Shown here piece by piece: positions 54,168 through 62,057 of a stretch of DNA of 64,000 bases (positions within the stretch are counted from its first letter, which is position 1; each line of letters opens with the position of its first letter). The translations under genes were made by a program, and so were the position numbers. Source of the stretch: Lachnospiraceae bacterium (GTDB taxonomy: Bacteria; Bacillota; Clostridia; Lachnospirales; Lachnospiraceae); contig CAJTHM010000002.1 in NCBI GenBank assembly GCA_910576125.1, forward strand, positions 186,001 to 250,000. The letters are read 5' to 3'. The notes beneath the pieces are model-generated. The model had not been told where the DNA came from, made no database searches, and saw nothing but the letters and a program-made list of their open reading frames with translations.

Positions 54168-54300
54168 CAATAAGAATGCCTTTGAATCATTGGCCCGTTT
54201 CCCGGAGGGATTATGTCCCATCGGGGAGCGGCTGGCAATTTCAGATAATTGGCGGCGCCCGGTGCATGGATGGCTGAATTGAGGAAAGGCGAGGTGCAAT

Positions 54301-54675
54301 ATGGCATTACCCAATGCGTACGGACAGTATAACAACAGTAAGATTCTGACTGCTTCCCCGGCGGAGCTGACATTGATGCTTTACGAGGGCGCAATCAAAT
54401 TCTGCAATATAGCCATCCTGGCGGTTGAAGAGAAGAATGTCGAGAAAGCGCACACGAACATACGAAAAGTCGAGAAAATTATCGACTATCTGCGCCAGAC
54501 CCTGGATATGAAGTATCCGGTGGCGGAGCATTTCGAGAGGATATATACCTATCTGAGCCAGAGGCTGATAGAAGCCAATCTGAAGAAAGAAAAGGAAATC
54601 CTGGAGGAAATCAACGGGCATCTGCGCACCTTGCGGGATACCTGGAAAGAAGTCATGAAGAAGGGTAAGGAATAG
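54301..54675 (+). CDS. fliS: Flagellin export chaperone FliS
   Basis: 124 residues: NAYGQYNNSKILTASPAELTLMLYEGAIKF (in part), the standard FliS opening, then helices ending in TLRDTWKEVMKK. It binds the flagellin C-terminus to prevent early polymerisation. GAGGTG lies before the ATG. It lies 133 bases after fliD and 5 bases before the FliT-like gene. Confidence 0.95.
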   Translation: MALPNAYGQYNNSKILTASPAELTLMLYEGAIKFCNIAILAVEEKNVEKAHTNIRKVEKIIDYLRQTLDMKYPVAEHFERIYTYLSQRLIEANLKKEKEILEEINGHLRTLRDTWKEVMKKGKE

Positions 54676-54680
54676 GACGC

Positions 54681-55157
54681 ATGACAGAGAATTATCTGGC
54701 TCTTTTGGAAGAAAGCCTCAAAAGGAAGCTTCAGGTCATGGCCGAGATTCGGAGGTACAATCAGCGCCAGCAGGAAATCTTCCAGTCTGATTCTGTGGAT
54801 ATGGATAAGTTCGATGACTATGTGGAAGAGAAAGGCATCTTGATTGACAAACTGAACAGCCTGGACAGCGGCTTTGAAAAGCTCTACGCCAAAGTGGCGG
54901 AGCAGCTTCAGGGCAACCGGCAGCAATATGCCGCGCAGATTAAGACGCTGCAGGCACTGGTCACGGAAGTCACCGACACCAGCGTGGAGATTCAGGCCCA
55001 GGAGGCCCGCAACAAGAAGCTGATTGAGGACTATTTCCGCAAAGAGAAAGAGGGCATCCGCATAGGCCGGAAGAGCTCGAAAGCGGCCATTGGCTATTAC
55101 AAGACCATGAATAAGTCGAACATAGTGCCGCCCCACTTTATGGACAGCAAGAAGTAA
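54681..55157 (+). CDS. FliT/FlgN-like flagellar chaperone
   Basis: 158 residues, all helical and highly charged (YLALLEESLKRKLQVMAEIRRYNQRQQEIF, in part). Its place directly after fliS, where FliT is usually encoded, and its coiled-coil character suggest a FliD chaperone. Sequence resemblance to FliT itself is weak, so the name rests mainly on context. A terminator 34 bases downstream ends the operon. Confidence 0.7.
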   Translation: MTENYLALLEESLKRKLQVMAEIRRYNQRQQEIFQSDSVDMDKFDDYVEEKGILIDKLNSLDSGFEKLYAKVAEQLQGNRQQYAAQIKTLQALVTEVTDTSVEIQAQEARNKKLIEDYFRKEKEGIRIGRKSSKAAIGYYKTMNKSNIVPPHFMDSKK

Positions 55158-55190
55158 TGTGGATTCCAAAGATATTGCAGAAAGAAAAGG

Positions 55191-55221
55191 GATGCCGCGC
55201 CGATGGGGTGCGGCATCTTTT
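55191..55221 (+). terminator. Intrinsic terminator of the flaG-fliD-fliS operon
   Basis: An 8-bp G+C-rich stem (GATGCCGC / GCGGCATC, loop of 11) is followed by TTTTC and preceded by an A-rich tract. Confidence 0.85.
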
Positions 55222-55248
55222 CTTCCATCCGTCAGCTGATTCCGGACA

Positions 55249-55536
55249 ATGGCTCCGACTGCTTTGAACGAATTCACATCCATCTTGTATCCGCTTTGGA
55301 TTAAATGTCTATGGATTTTCGGAAAGGATTGTGACAGGATAGAAAAGGGAAGGTGCGAAAGGCCGGAGGACAAGCCGGAGCAGCTGCAGCCCGAGGTAAA
55401 TGCCTGCAAGCTGGAGGGGGAGTCCGTCAGCATACTGATTAGGAGTATGGACAGCCTGGAGGCGCGGATTGACGGCTGCGAAAGCCGGATTACGAAATGG
55501 GAGCGAAATCAGGATAAAAATTCAAGCCTAGTCTAA
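55249..55536 (+). CDS. Small hypothetical protein (doubtful)
   Basis: An open frame of 95 codons between the fliT-like terminator and the flagellin promoter. The start ATG lacks a ribosome site, and no better in-frame start is seen until about 55447. The C-terminal half (SILIRSMDSLEARIDGCESRITKWERN, in part) looks like a coiled coil with natural codon use, so a shorter real protein is possible. Its stop codon overlaps the -35 box of the flagellin promoter. No family recognised. Confidence 0.25.
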   Translation: MAPTALNEFTSILYPLWIKCLWIFGKDCDRIEKGRCERPEDKPEQLQPEVNACKLEGESVSILIRSMDSLEARIDGCESRITKWERNQDKNSSLV

Positions 55537-55561
55537 ATTTTTTGGAAAGACCAACCGATAT
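55534..55561 (+). promoter_or_regulatory. Sigma-28 promoter of flagellin gene 1
   Basis: TAAA at 55534-55537, 16 bases, then ACCGATAT at 55554-55561. The leader to the ATG is about 95 bases. Confidence 0.8.
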
Positions 55562-55661
55562 AATTACCATGGAAGCGTCAGTTTCAGACTGATTCAATAA
55601 AAAGCAAGAGGCGAGCCGTCTTCAGGGCGGTAGTTATTCAAGGAGGAATAGAACTATAGGA

Positions 55662-56897
55662 ATGATAGTAAAACACAACCTTACGGCAATGAACTCCAAC
55701 AGAATGTTGGGTTTGACCACCGCTTCTCAGGCGAAGGCTACAGAGAAGCTGTCATCCGGCTACAAGATCAACCGTGCGGCTGACGATGCGGCAGGCCTTG
55801 CCATCAGTGAGAAGATGCGCAAGCAGATCCGCGGTCTTACCCAGGCATCCCTGAACGCCCAGGACGGCATCAGCGCGGTTCAGACCGCAGACGGCGCCCT
55901 GAACGAGGTGCATGACATGGTGCAGAGGCTGACAGAGCTGTCTGTAAAGGCTGCTAACGGAACCCTGTCCGAGACTGACAGAGATGCTGTGCAGAATGAG
56001 GTCGATCAGCTGGTAGCTGAGATTGACCGTGTGTCTACGACTACGAAGTTTAATGAGACGCATCTGCTGAGGGGTACCAATGCGAATGGGTCGGCTGGAT
56101 TGTTGACGTATACGAGTGCGACTAGTGTCATAAATGCTGCTTTTGCCGGTGCTACAGGCGCTACTACTTTTAATACGGATACTGGTACGATAGGAGTTAA
56201 GGTGGATACTGCTACGGCTCCACCGCTGACCACTGGAACATTTACAGGCAAACAGGTAGGGCCAATTGGTGGTACTACTTATATTCTTGTTGATAGTGCG
56301 AAAGATGTAAGCGTAAAAGAAGCCATCAAAGATATTGAAGGAAAGGGAAGTTACAAGGCTTTCAGCAGCATGAGCGCGCTTACTTCTGCATTAAAGGCTG
56401 CGTATGGTGAAAATATCAGAGCGGTTACCACATATTTAAACGGATCGGATTTGTATCTGAAAGCCGAAACCTTTGCCGACATAAACAGTCCCATTGACTT
56501 AAGTCTGCATGTAGGTGCCGACTCCACTGATGACAACAAGATATATATGAATATCTCTCAGCTTAGTGCAAGGGGATTAGGCTTGAATGGTTTGACAGTA
56601 AGCGGCGACAACGCAGATGCTGCCACAGCTGCAATTGACGTAGTTGCCGATGCCCTCCAGAGGGTATCCAACCAGAGAGCATCCCTGGGTGCCATCCAGA
56701 ACCGTCTGGAGCACACCATCGCCAACCTGGACAATATCGTTGAGAACACCACCAGCGCAGAAGCGTCCATCCGCGACACGGATATGGCGACCCAGATGGT
56801 CGAGTATTCCAACAACCAGATTCTGGCTCAGGCAGGCCAGGCTATGCTGGCTCAGGCCAACCAGGCTACTTCCGGCGTGATGTCCCTGCTTCAGTAA
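55662..56897 (+). CDS. Flagellin (copy 1)
   Basis: Filament subunit of 411 residues. The D0/D1 N-terminus (IVKHNLTAMNSNRMLGLTT, KLSSGYKINRAADDAAGLAIS) and C-terminus (LEHTIANLDNIVENTTSAEASIRDTDMA, in part, then GVMSLLQ) are highly conserved. The centre (about 130-310) is variable and encoded with more A+T-rich codons. The AGGAGG site lies 15 bases before the ATG, an unusually long gap that may weaken translation compared with copy 2. Expressed from its own sigma-28 promoter and closed by its own terminator. Confidence 0.96.
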   Translation: MIVKHNLTAMNSNRMLGLTTASQAKATEKLSSGYKINRAADDAAGLAISEKMRKQIRGLTQASLNAQDGISAVQTADGALNEVHDMVQRLTELSVKAANGTLSETDRDAVQNEVDQLVAEIDRVSTTTKFNETHLLRGTNANGSAGLLTYTSATSVINAAFAGATGATTFNTDTGTIGVKVDTATAPPLTTGTFTGKQVGPIGGTTYILVDSAKDVSVKEAIKDIEGKGSYKAFSSMSALTSALKAAYGENIRAVTTYLNGSDLYLKAETFADINSPIDLSLHVGADSTDDNKIYMNISQLSARGLGLNGLTVSGDNADAATAAIDVVADALQRVSNQRASLGAIQNRLEHTIANLDNIVENTTSAEASIRDTDMATQMVEYSNNQILAQAGQAMLAQANQATSGVMSLLQ

Positions 56898-56926
56898 AGG
56901 GAAAGCACTCCGTAAATTTGTTGACG

Positions 56927-56968
56927 AAATGCCGCATTTGCACCTTAGGTGTAAATGCGGCATTTTTC
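56927..56968 (+). terminator. Intrinsic terminator of flagellin gene 1
   Basis: An 18-bp stem with one G-U (AAATGCCGCATTTGCACC and its partner), loop TTA, ending in TTTTTC. Confidence 0.9.
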
Positions 56969-57409
56969 TAATGCCTCCCTTTTACGGAAGATATCCTCCT
57001 GGAATTTTCTGACCGCTTATCTTGCGGCTTTCCGGAGACTGCCTTTCAATGGGTTTATAGGAAGTAGTGTATTTGAACCAGGTAGGGGTAGGCCTTGACA
57101 TACTCAGAGTTCCATAGTGCCCTTTTTGGAGCGGGGACGATTTTATGCCGGGTATAGAAAGGCTCTGTGGCTTTCAGATTGCCGTCAATCTGCCACAGAA
57201 AGTAGATAGATGAATAATAATATATCCATTGAGAGGGAAAAGGGGAACCTGGACAAAGTGGAGGGCATATAAAGGCATATCCTCAACGCATACGCCTTTT
57301 CTTTTGGCTATAACCCGAACGGATCAGCATGGCCATTCTGCCATCGGTTCAGCAAACTTATACCCTATCGAAGTGACCGCGTTTCAGGGGAATGGAATAC
57401 TTTGTTTCA
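56969..57409. other. Intergenic region without a supportable gene
   Basis: About 440 bases. The minus strand is open from about 57240 to a stop at 57055-57057 (ending VKAYPYLVQIHYFL), but no start codon or ribosome site accompanies it, so it may be a gene remnant. On the plus strand, AAAGGC(57271)...GCCTTTTC(57294-57301) forms a small terminator-like hairpin with nothing clear upstream. Confidence 0.4.
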
Positions 57410-57961
57410 TTATAAATTCAGTTTCCGGAAATCGATCCATAAGTCTTCGTAAATATTGACTTTGACGTTATCGGCAAAAGAGTAGATAGCGGGTGCGGAA
57501 TCATGCTCCATATCGTAAACCAGGGTGGTCTGCTTCATGGAATCTACAATCCAGTATTCTCTCACATTGGCAGAGCGGTATAAGGATAATTTTGTATAAT
57601 AATCCAGCCGCCTGCTGCCAGGGGAAACAATTTCTATAATCCAGTCCGGAGCGCCATTGCATCCATGGTCGTTTAGTTTATTCCTATCACAGACTACGGA
57701 AATATCCGGTTCCAGGTATTTAGAATCATCCGCAAATAGAAAAACGGCAAAGGGGGCGGGGTATACTTTGCATTCGCCCTTGTTTTTGGAAAGGTAGTTG
57801 TAAATGGCGGCATGTAGAAAGGACAATATTTCCTGATGATTTCTGGTTGGAGGAGCTATATGGTATATCTGCCCATCAATCAATTCAGCCTTGCTGCCCT
57901 CCGGCAGGCTGCAGATATCGTCAATGGTATAGAATTTTTCTTGTGCCAATGCTGGTGCCAT
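57410..57961 (-). CDS. Uma2-family (DUF820) putative endonuclease
   Basis: 183 residues from ATG 57961 (AAAGGAAATG upstream); a 41-codon longer frame has no ribosome site. Uma2/DUF820 pattern: YTIDDICSLPEGSKAELIDGQIYHIAPP (in part), LEPDISVVCDRNKL, PDWIIEIVSPGS..LDYYTKLSLYRSANVREYWIVD. This is a PD-(D/E)XK-like core with Asp in EPDIS and Glu in IIEIVSP. Such proteins are common in Cyanobacteria and some Firmicutes; their role is uncertain and possibly mobile or defence-linked. It splits the two flagellin genes and runs opposite to them. Confidence 0.85.
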   Translation of the reverse strand: MAPALAQEKFYTIDDICSLPEGSKAELIDGQIYHIAPPTRNHQEILSFLHAAIYNYLSKNKGECKVYPAPFAVFLFADDSKYLEPDISVVCDRNKLNDHGCNGAPDWIIEIVSPGSRRLDYYTKLSLYRSANVREYWIVDSMKQTTLVYDMEHDSAPAIYSFADNVKVNIYEDLWIDFRKLNL

Positions 57962-58237
57962 AATAACATTTCCTTTCTTGATGATTGTGTTCGGTTTAGA
58001 TTCCCTCACCTTTTCCCATCGCAGCAATTGTTGTTGGTGAGGCGAGTAGCCTGACTGGCGGTCTGCAGTCGGGTTGCACTGCAAATTTAACCGGTGTACA
58101 GTAAAAAAATGACGTTATGCAGAATGTCATAAAAGCCACAGTACCTCTTCCTTTCTAGCTTTTACTATAACTTACATTTCTATATGATTCAATAAAAAAA
58201 TAAGAAAATATACAGCGTGGAGGCTAATTTTACACTA

Positions 58238-58293
58238 CATAACGCCAGAATTTACCATACTGCATTGGTTAAAGCTATATGACTGGCGTTATG
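58238..58293. repeat. Inverted repeat in the flagellin 2 upstream region
   Basis: Arms CATAACGCCAG (58238-58248) and CTGGCGTTATG (58283-58293), 34 bases apart. A third partial copy (CGTTATGCAG) lies at 58113-58122. The 622-base gap 57962-58583 otherwise holds only the sigma-28 promoter and leader of flagellin 2. It could be an operator or a small mobile-element end. Confidence 0.5.
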
Positions 58294-58358
58294 CAGTTAG
58301 GTTGCCCGGAAATTTTAACTGTTAAGCGGTATAAATTAAGCGCTTACGCAAAAACCGC

Positions 58359-58385
58359 TAAAGTAAATCCAAAATCATCCGATAT
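58359..58385 (+). promoter_or_regulatory. Sigma-28 promoter of flagellin gene 2
   Basis: TAAA at 58359-58362, 15 bases, then TCCGATAT at 58378-58385. The leader to the ATG is about 190 bases, twice that of copy 1. Confidence 0.8.
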
Positions 58386-58538
58386 AATAATTAGTCGGAG
58401 TGAATCCGGGGGCAATTATGCCTCCCCCGGATTTCTCGTCCGGGGAGCCTGAACGATTCGCACGATTGTGCAGGAGTTCCCGATATCCGGCTGACGGATG
58501 GCCCGGACGTGCGACCCGGGCGGGAAGTCGGCCAAACA

Positions 58539-58554
58539 GCCTCAGGGAAGAGGC
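58539..58554 (+). promoter_or_regulatory. Hairpin with AGGGAA loop in the flagellin 2 leader (candidate CsrA site)
   Basis: A GCCTC/GAGGC stem with a hexaloop AGGGAA lies 17 bases upstream of the AAGGAGGAA ribosome site. This paired layout, a looped GGA plus the Shine-Dalgarno GGA, matches the two-site CsrA control of B. subtilis hag. Binding is inference. Confidence 0.55.
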
Positions 58555-58583
58555 ATTCAATCCAATTCAAGGAGGAATATACA

Positions 58584-59816
58584 ATGGTAGTACAACACAA
58601 TTTAACAGCTATGAACTCCAACAGAATGTTGGGAATCACTACAGGCGCTCAGGCAAAGGCAACCGAGAAGCTGTCTTCTGGCTATAAGATTAACCGTGCG
58701 GCAGACGACGCGGCAGGGCTTGCCATTTCCGAGAAGATGCGGAAGCAGATTCGCGGCCTGACCCAGGCTTCCGCCAATGCCCAGGACGGCATCAGCGCAG
58801 TGCAGACCGCTGAGGGTGCTTTGACCGAAGTGCATGACATGCTGCAGAGAATGAACGAGCTGGCAGTAAAGGCTGCCAACGGCACCATGTCCGAGAGCGA
58901 CAGGGACGCTATCCAGAGCGAGGTTGACCAGCTGGTGACCGAGATTGATCGTGTCGCTACTACGACTAAGTTCAATGAGACTTATCTGTTGAAAGGTAGC
59001 AATGGTGGTGTGGCTGGGTCTCTGAAGTATACGGTAGCAAACGGAAAGATTGGCGCTATAAATGCTACTACAGGTACTGCGGCAATAGCATTAAGCTCTG
59101 GTACAGCACCTAATGCCAGTGACCTTGGTAATACTACTGCAACATATAAGCAGTTTGGGTTTAATAACACTACGTATATTTTGGTTGAAAGTACAGCGCT
59201 TACTGCTGGCCAGACAGGTAATAAGCTGAGTGTAAAAGAAGCAGCAGAAAAGTGGACTTCAGGTAACCAGAAAGCTTTCACCAGCATGGATGCATTGATG
59301 GCTGCAATTAAACGTGATAACAGCGAAGATGTGAAAACTGTGACATCTTACATCAATTCGAGCAATGCGGTAGAACTGAAAGTAGAAGCTTTCGCCGACC
59401 TGAACGATGCCATCGACTTCAGCCTGCACGTAGGTGCCGACTCGTCCGATGACAACAAGATTAACTTGAACATCTCCTCTATGGGAGCAAGAGGTCTTGG
59501 CGTAAACGGCCTGACCATCACCGGCAACAATGACGACAACGCCACCGCGGCAATCGACGTAGTAGCAGACGCTCTTGAAAGAGTATCCGCTCAGCGCGCT
59601 ACCCTGGGTGCAGTCCAGAACCGTCTGGAGCACACCATCGCCAACCTGGACAACGTAGTAGAGAACACCACATCCGCAGAGTCCGCTATCCGCGACACGG
59701 ATATGGCTACCCAGATGGTCACCTACTCCAACAACCAGATTCTGGCGCAGGCAGGCCAGGCAATGCTGGCTCAGTCCAACCAGGCGAACCAGGGTGTCCT
59801 GTCTCTGCTTGGCTAA
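58584..59816 (+). CDS. Flagellin (copy 2)
   Basis: 410 residues from ATG 58584, eight bases after AAGGAGG; a longer frame upstream overlaps the leader and is rejected. The termini are nearly the same as copy 1 (VVQHNLTAMNSNRMLGITT..., ending GVLSLLG). The centre (about 135-300) differs fully and is more A+T-rich. Strong ribosome site, long structured leader and its own terminator suggest that this is the main filament subunit, with copy 1 minor. That ranking is inferred from the leaders only. Confidence 0.96.
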   Translation: MVVQHNLTAMNSNRMLGITTGAQAKATEKLSSGYKINRAADDAAGLAISEKMRKQIRGLTQASANAQDGISAVQTAEGALTEVHDMLQRMNELAVKAANGTMSESDRDAIQSEVDQLVTEIDRVATTTKFNETYLLKGSNGGVAGSLKYTVANGKIGAINATTGTAAIALSSGTAPNASDLGNTTATYKQFGFNNTTYILVESTALTAGQTGNKLSVKEAAEKWTSGNQKAFTSMDALMAAIKRDNSEDVKTVTSYINSSNAVELKVEAFADLNDAIDFSLHVGADSSDDNKINLNISSMGARGLGVNGLTITGNNDDNATAAIDVVADALERVSAQRATLGAVQNRLEHTIANLDNVVENTTSAESAIRDTDMATQMVTYSNNQILAQAGQAMLAQSNQANQGVLSLLG

Positions 59817-59878
59817 TAAGAATAGGGCAACCGGAAAGCGGCAAAATAAGCACAGAACGACAACCTATGAAAATTCAG

Positions 59879-59906
59879 AAAGGCACGGGGATTCCTCGTG
59901 CCTTTT
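59879..59906 (+). terminator. Intrinsic terminator of flagellin gene 2
   Basis: A 12-bp stem with one G-U (AAAGGCACGGGG / CCTCGTGCCTTT), loop ATT, then TT. The following gap 59907-60247 carries a promoter for the next gene and A-rich sequence but no gene. Confidence 0.85.
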
Positions 59907-60051
59907 CCTTATATCCAATTTGCTTCCGTGTTTCCACTACCAGTACCCCATGATTTCGCAACAAAATATAATCTCCTTTTTCGGAAAAGTGTTGCCACTG
60001 CCCCAAACTGCCAAAAAACGTCAAAAACTCTGAAAAAACCTTGAAAAACCC

Positions 60052-60080
60052 TTGAAAAACCCCGTCCCATATGCTAAACT
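60052..60080 (+). promoter_or_regulatory. Promoter of the Rpn-like gene
   Basis: TTGAAA, a 17-base spacer ending in TGC, and TAAACT, an extended -10. TTGAAAAAC is repeated just upstream (60041-60049). A GCGGGAG/CTCCCGC hairpin (60204-60225) precedes the ribosome site in the leader. Confidence 0.5.
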
Positions 60081-60247
60081 AATCTACAAGCAGATTCCAT
60101 CTAAAAAGCATCCATCAAATCTTTACCAGTCATGTAAATCAGAAGAATCCTGCTGAACATTCATAAGACCACAGACAAGGCAACGGCAAACAGAAAAAAT
60201 CAAGCGGGAGCATTCTGCCTCCCGCCCAAAAGGAAAGGGAGGAAACA

Positions 60248-61132
60248 ATGGCGGAGAAAGACATCCGGGAGAAGGCCCTGATGGTGCACGCGGACGTGTT
60301 CGCGGACTGCATCAACACGCTGGTATACAGCGGGAGGCGGAAACTGGACGAGGCCAACACCCGCCCGGCCCCGACAGAATCATTCTACGAGGGGGAGGAC
60401 GGCCTGCACAACCAGTTCTGCGACGTCAGCAGGTACCTGACAGAAGAGGACAGATGCATAGCGCAATACCTGATTGAGAATGAGACGCAGCTGCGCAGGA
60501 GACAGGTGCTGCGTACCGCCTCCTACCAGGGCGGCGCATACCGCCAGCAGCTGGAGAGCAGCAGCCCGGTCTATGCCGTGATTAGCATCGCCTTAGACTG
60601 GACAGGCAGAAGCAGCCGCATCCCAAGGAGCCTGCGCAGCCTCCTGGAACAGGACGGCGTCCCGATGGAGATAGTGGAGCAGGTGGACGACGTGGGCCTT
60701 AACATCTACCACATGAACAACCTGCCAGAGGAGACCCGCAAAAAGTTCACCAGCGACCTGGGCTTCATAGCGGACTACCTGAACGAGGGCAGTTTCCAGA
60801 GCCGCAGCGGACAACGGATTCGGCACCCCACGGCGCTGTGCCGGATGATGGAAGCCCTCACCCATGATACCCGCTTCACAGGACAAATCAAGGAACTGAT
60901 GGAAAAAGAAAGGAAAGGTGAGAAAGTCATGATGAGCGAATACATCAATATGCTGGAGGCGAGAGGAGAGGCGAGAGGAGAGGCAAAAGGAGAGACAAAG
61001 CTGTCCTCGCTGCTGGAGAAGCTATATAGCCTGGACAGAGACGAAGAGGCAAAGCAGGCGGTGCTGGACATCGGCATCAGGGCAAGGCTTTACGAAGAGT
61101 TCCAAATCGCCAATCCCGTTCCTGCCCCTTAG
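60248..61132 (+). CDS. Rpn/PD-(D/E)XK family protein (putative transposase-like nuclease)
   Basis: 294 residues. It opens with VHADVFADCINTLVYSGRRKLDEA and PAPTESFYEG, a signature of the Lachnospiraceae Rpn-like family annotated as PD-(D/E)XK nuclease transposase. The candidate catalytic Asp is in CDVSRY and the E-x-Q/K element in IENETQLRRR. The C-terminal helical tail carries EARGEARGEAKGE repeats, common in this family. Rpn proteins promote recombination and some act in phage defence. Its place 385 bases before the TIR operon is suggestive, but it has its own promoter. Confidence 0.8.
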   Translation: MAEKDIREKALMVHADVFADCINTLVYSGRRKLDEANTRPAPTESFYEGEDGLHNQFCDVSRYLTEEDRCIAQYLIENETQLRRRQVLRTASYQGGAYRQQLESSSPVYAVISIALDWTGRSSRIPRSLRSLLEQDGVPMEIVEQVDDVGLNIYHMNNLPEETRKKFTSDLGFIADYLNEGSFQSRSGQRIRHPTALCRMMEALTHDTRFTGQIKELMEKERKGEKVMMSEYINMLEARGEARGEAKGETKLSSLLEKLYSLDRDEEAKQAVLDIGIRARLYEEFQIANPVPAP

Positions 61133-61312
61133 AGGGATTTCGGGTTTGTCCCATGTATATCCGCACAGCCGTCAGGAGAAGGAGCCTGTTCCTGAGGAGC
61201 GTGGGACAGGTGGACGACCATTGCGGCTTGCCGTCAGGAAAGAGGATGCCTCGCCCCAATTTTAATGACAGCACATAGTTTTTGGTAGAAAGCTGAATTG
61301 CTGTATTTTGAA

Positions 61313-61342
61313 TTGACAAAAGCTACAAGTGTGTCTTATAAT
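61313..61342 (+). promoter_or_regulatory. Consensus promoter of the TIR operon
   Basis: TTGACA at 61313-61318, an 18-base spacer and TATAAT at 61337-61342: perfect boxes. The rest of the 385-base gap 61133-61517 holds the leader described below and no gene that I can support. Confidence 0.75.
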
Positions 61343-61434
61343 GAAAACAAGCTATAGTCAGAAAAGGATGTCACAAAAGATTATTTTGCGGGAATGCGGA
61401 TTCCGGTGGACAGGAAAGCTTTTGAGGATGGCAG

Positions 61435-61464
61435 AAAGACTTGCTGAAAAGGCAGGTCTTTTTT
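61435..61464 (+). terminator. Intrinsic terminator inside the TIR operon leader (attenuator candidate)
   Basis: A 10-bp stem with one G-U (AAAGACTTGC / GCAGGTCTTT) and T6 at 61459-61464. It lies about 115 bases after the predicted transcription start and 54 bases before the TIR ATG. It should stop most transcripts, leaving a short RNA unless antiterminated. Confidence 0.65.
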
Positions 61465-61517
61465 GATGAAATCTTAAACGTGAAAATGTCTAAGGAAAGG
61501 AAGAAAGGCAAATACAT

Positions 61518-62057
61518 ATGAAGAATACCTTTGATGTGGCACTATCTTTTGCAATGGAAGATTCGGATTTGGTCGAGACAGTTTACTATTATTTGAAAGC
61601 GGAGGAGCTGTCCGTATTCTATGCCCCTGTCCCGGAATGCCAGAGCATCCTGAGCGGGAAGAACCAGAGGGAAGTCTTCTACCGAATCTTTGGAAAGGAG
61701 GCTGGATATGTGGTCTTGTTTGTCTCCAAAGATTATGTGGTGAAACCGGTTCCTATGGAAGAGGCCCGAATAGCTTTTTCGAAGCATGCCGGAAACGGGA
61801 CAGTCATTCCTGTGTATATAGACGGGACAGCGCTGCCGAAAGAACTTCTGGATCCCAGGAAAATGAACTATTTCTCATCCAATGACGCGGCGGCTATTGC
61901 CAGCCATGTGGCGGCGAAGATAGAGGATGAGAAAAGGGATGCAAAGAAAAAGAGCGCAAAGAAGAACTTGGCTGATGGCGCCAATGTAATGAATGTGGGA
62001 GGAAATACCGGGGGCACACAATTTTTCATTCAGAATTATAACGGAGAACAGGGCTGA
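61518..62057 (+). CDS. TIR-domain protein with C-terminal Gln/Asn motif
   Basis: 179 residues. TIR-like fold at about 3-137: strand A TFDVALSFAMEDSD, then EAGYVVLFVSKDYVVKPVPMEEARIAF with Glu81/Glu82 at the position expected for the NADase glutamate, and VIPVYIDG. A Lys-rich linker (about 138-150) leads to a tail, GGNTGGTQFFIQNYN (161-175). A closely similar motif occurs near the N-terminus of the next protein. Bacterial TIR proteins often cleave NAD or make cyclic ADP-ribose signals during phage infection. The stop codon overlaps the next start (TGATG), so the two are coupled. Confidence 0.8.
   Translation: MKNTFDVALSFAMEDSDLVETVYYYLKAEELSVFYAPVPECQSILSGKNQREVFYRIFGKEAGYVVLFVSKDYVVKPVPMEEARIAFSKHAGNGTVIPVYIDGTALPKELLDPRKMNYFSSNDAAAIASHVAAKIEDEKRDAKKKSAKKNLADGANVMNVGGNTGGTQFFIQNYNGEQG

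Noticed and set aside
55249..55536. Treating the small frame before flagellin 1 as a secure gene
   Set aside because: No ribosome site at its start and its end overlaps the sigma-28 promoter; it is kept only as a low-confidence entry.
61342..61470. Short leader peptide in the TIR upstream region
   Set aside because: The 42-codon frame begins within the -10 box, so it cannot be translated from the predicted transcript, and its end lies in the terminator.
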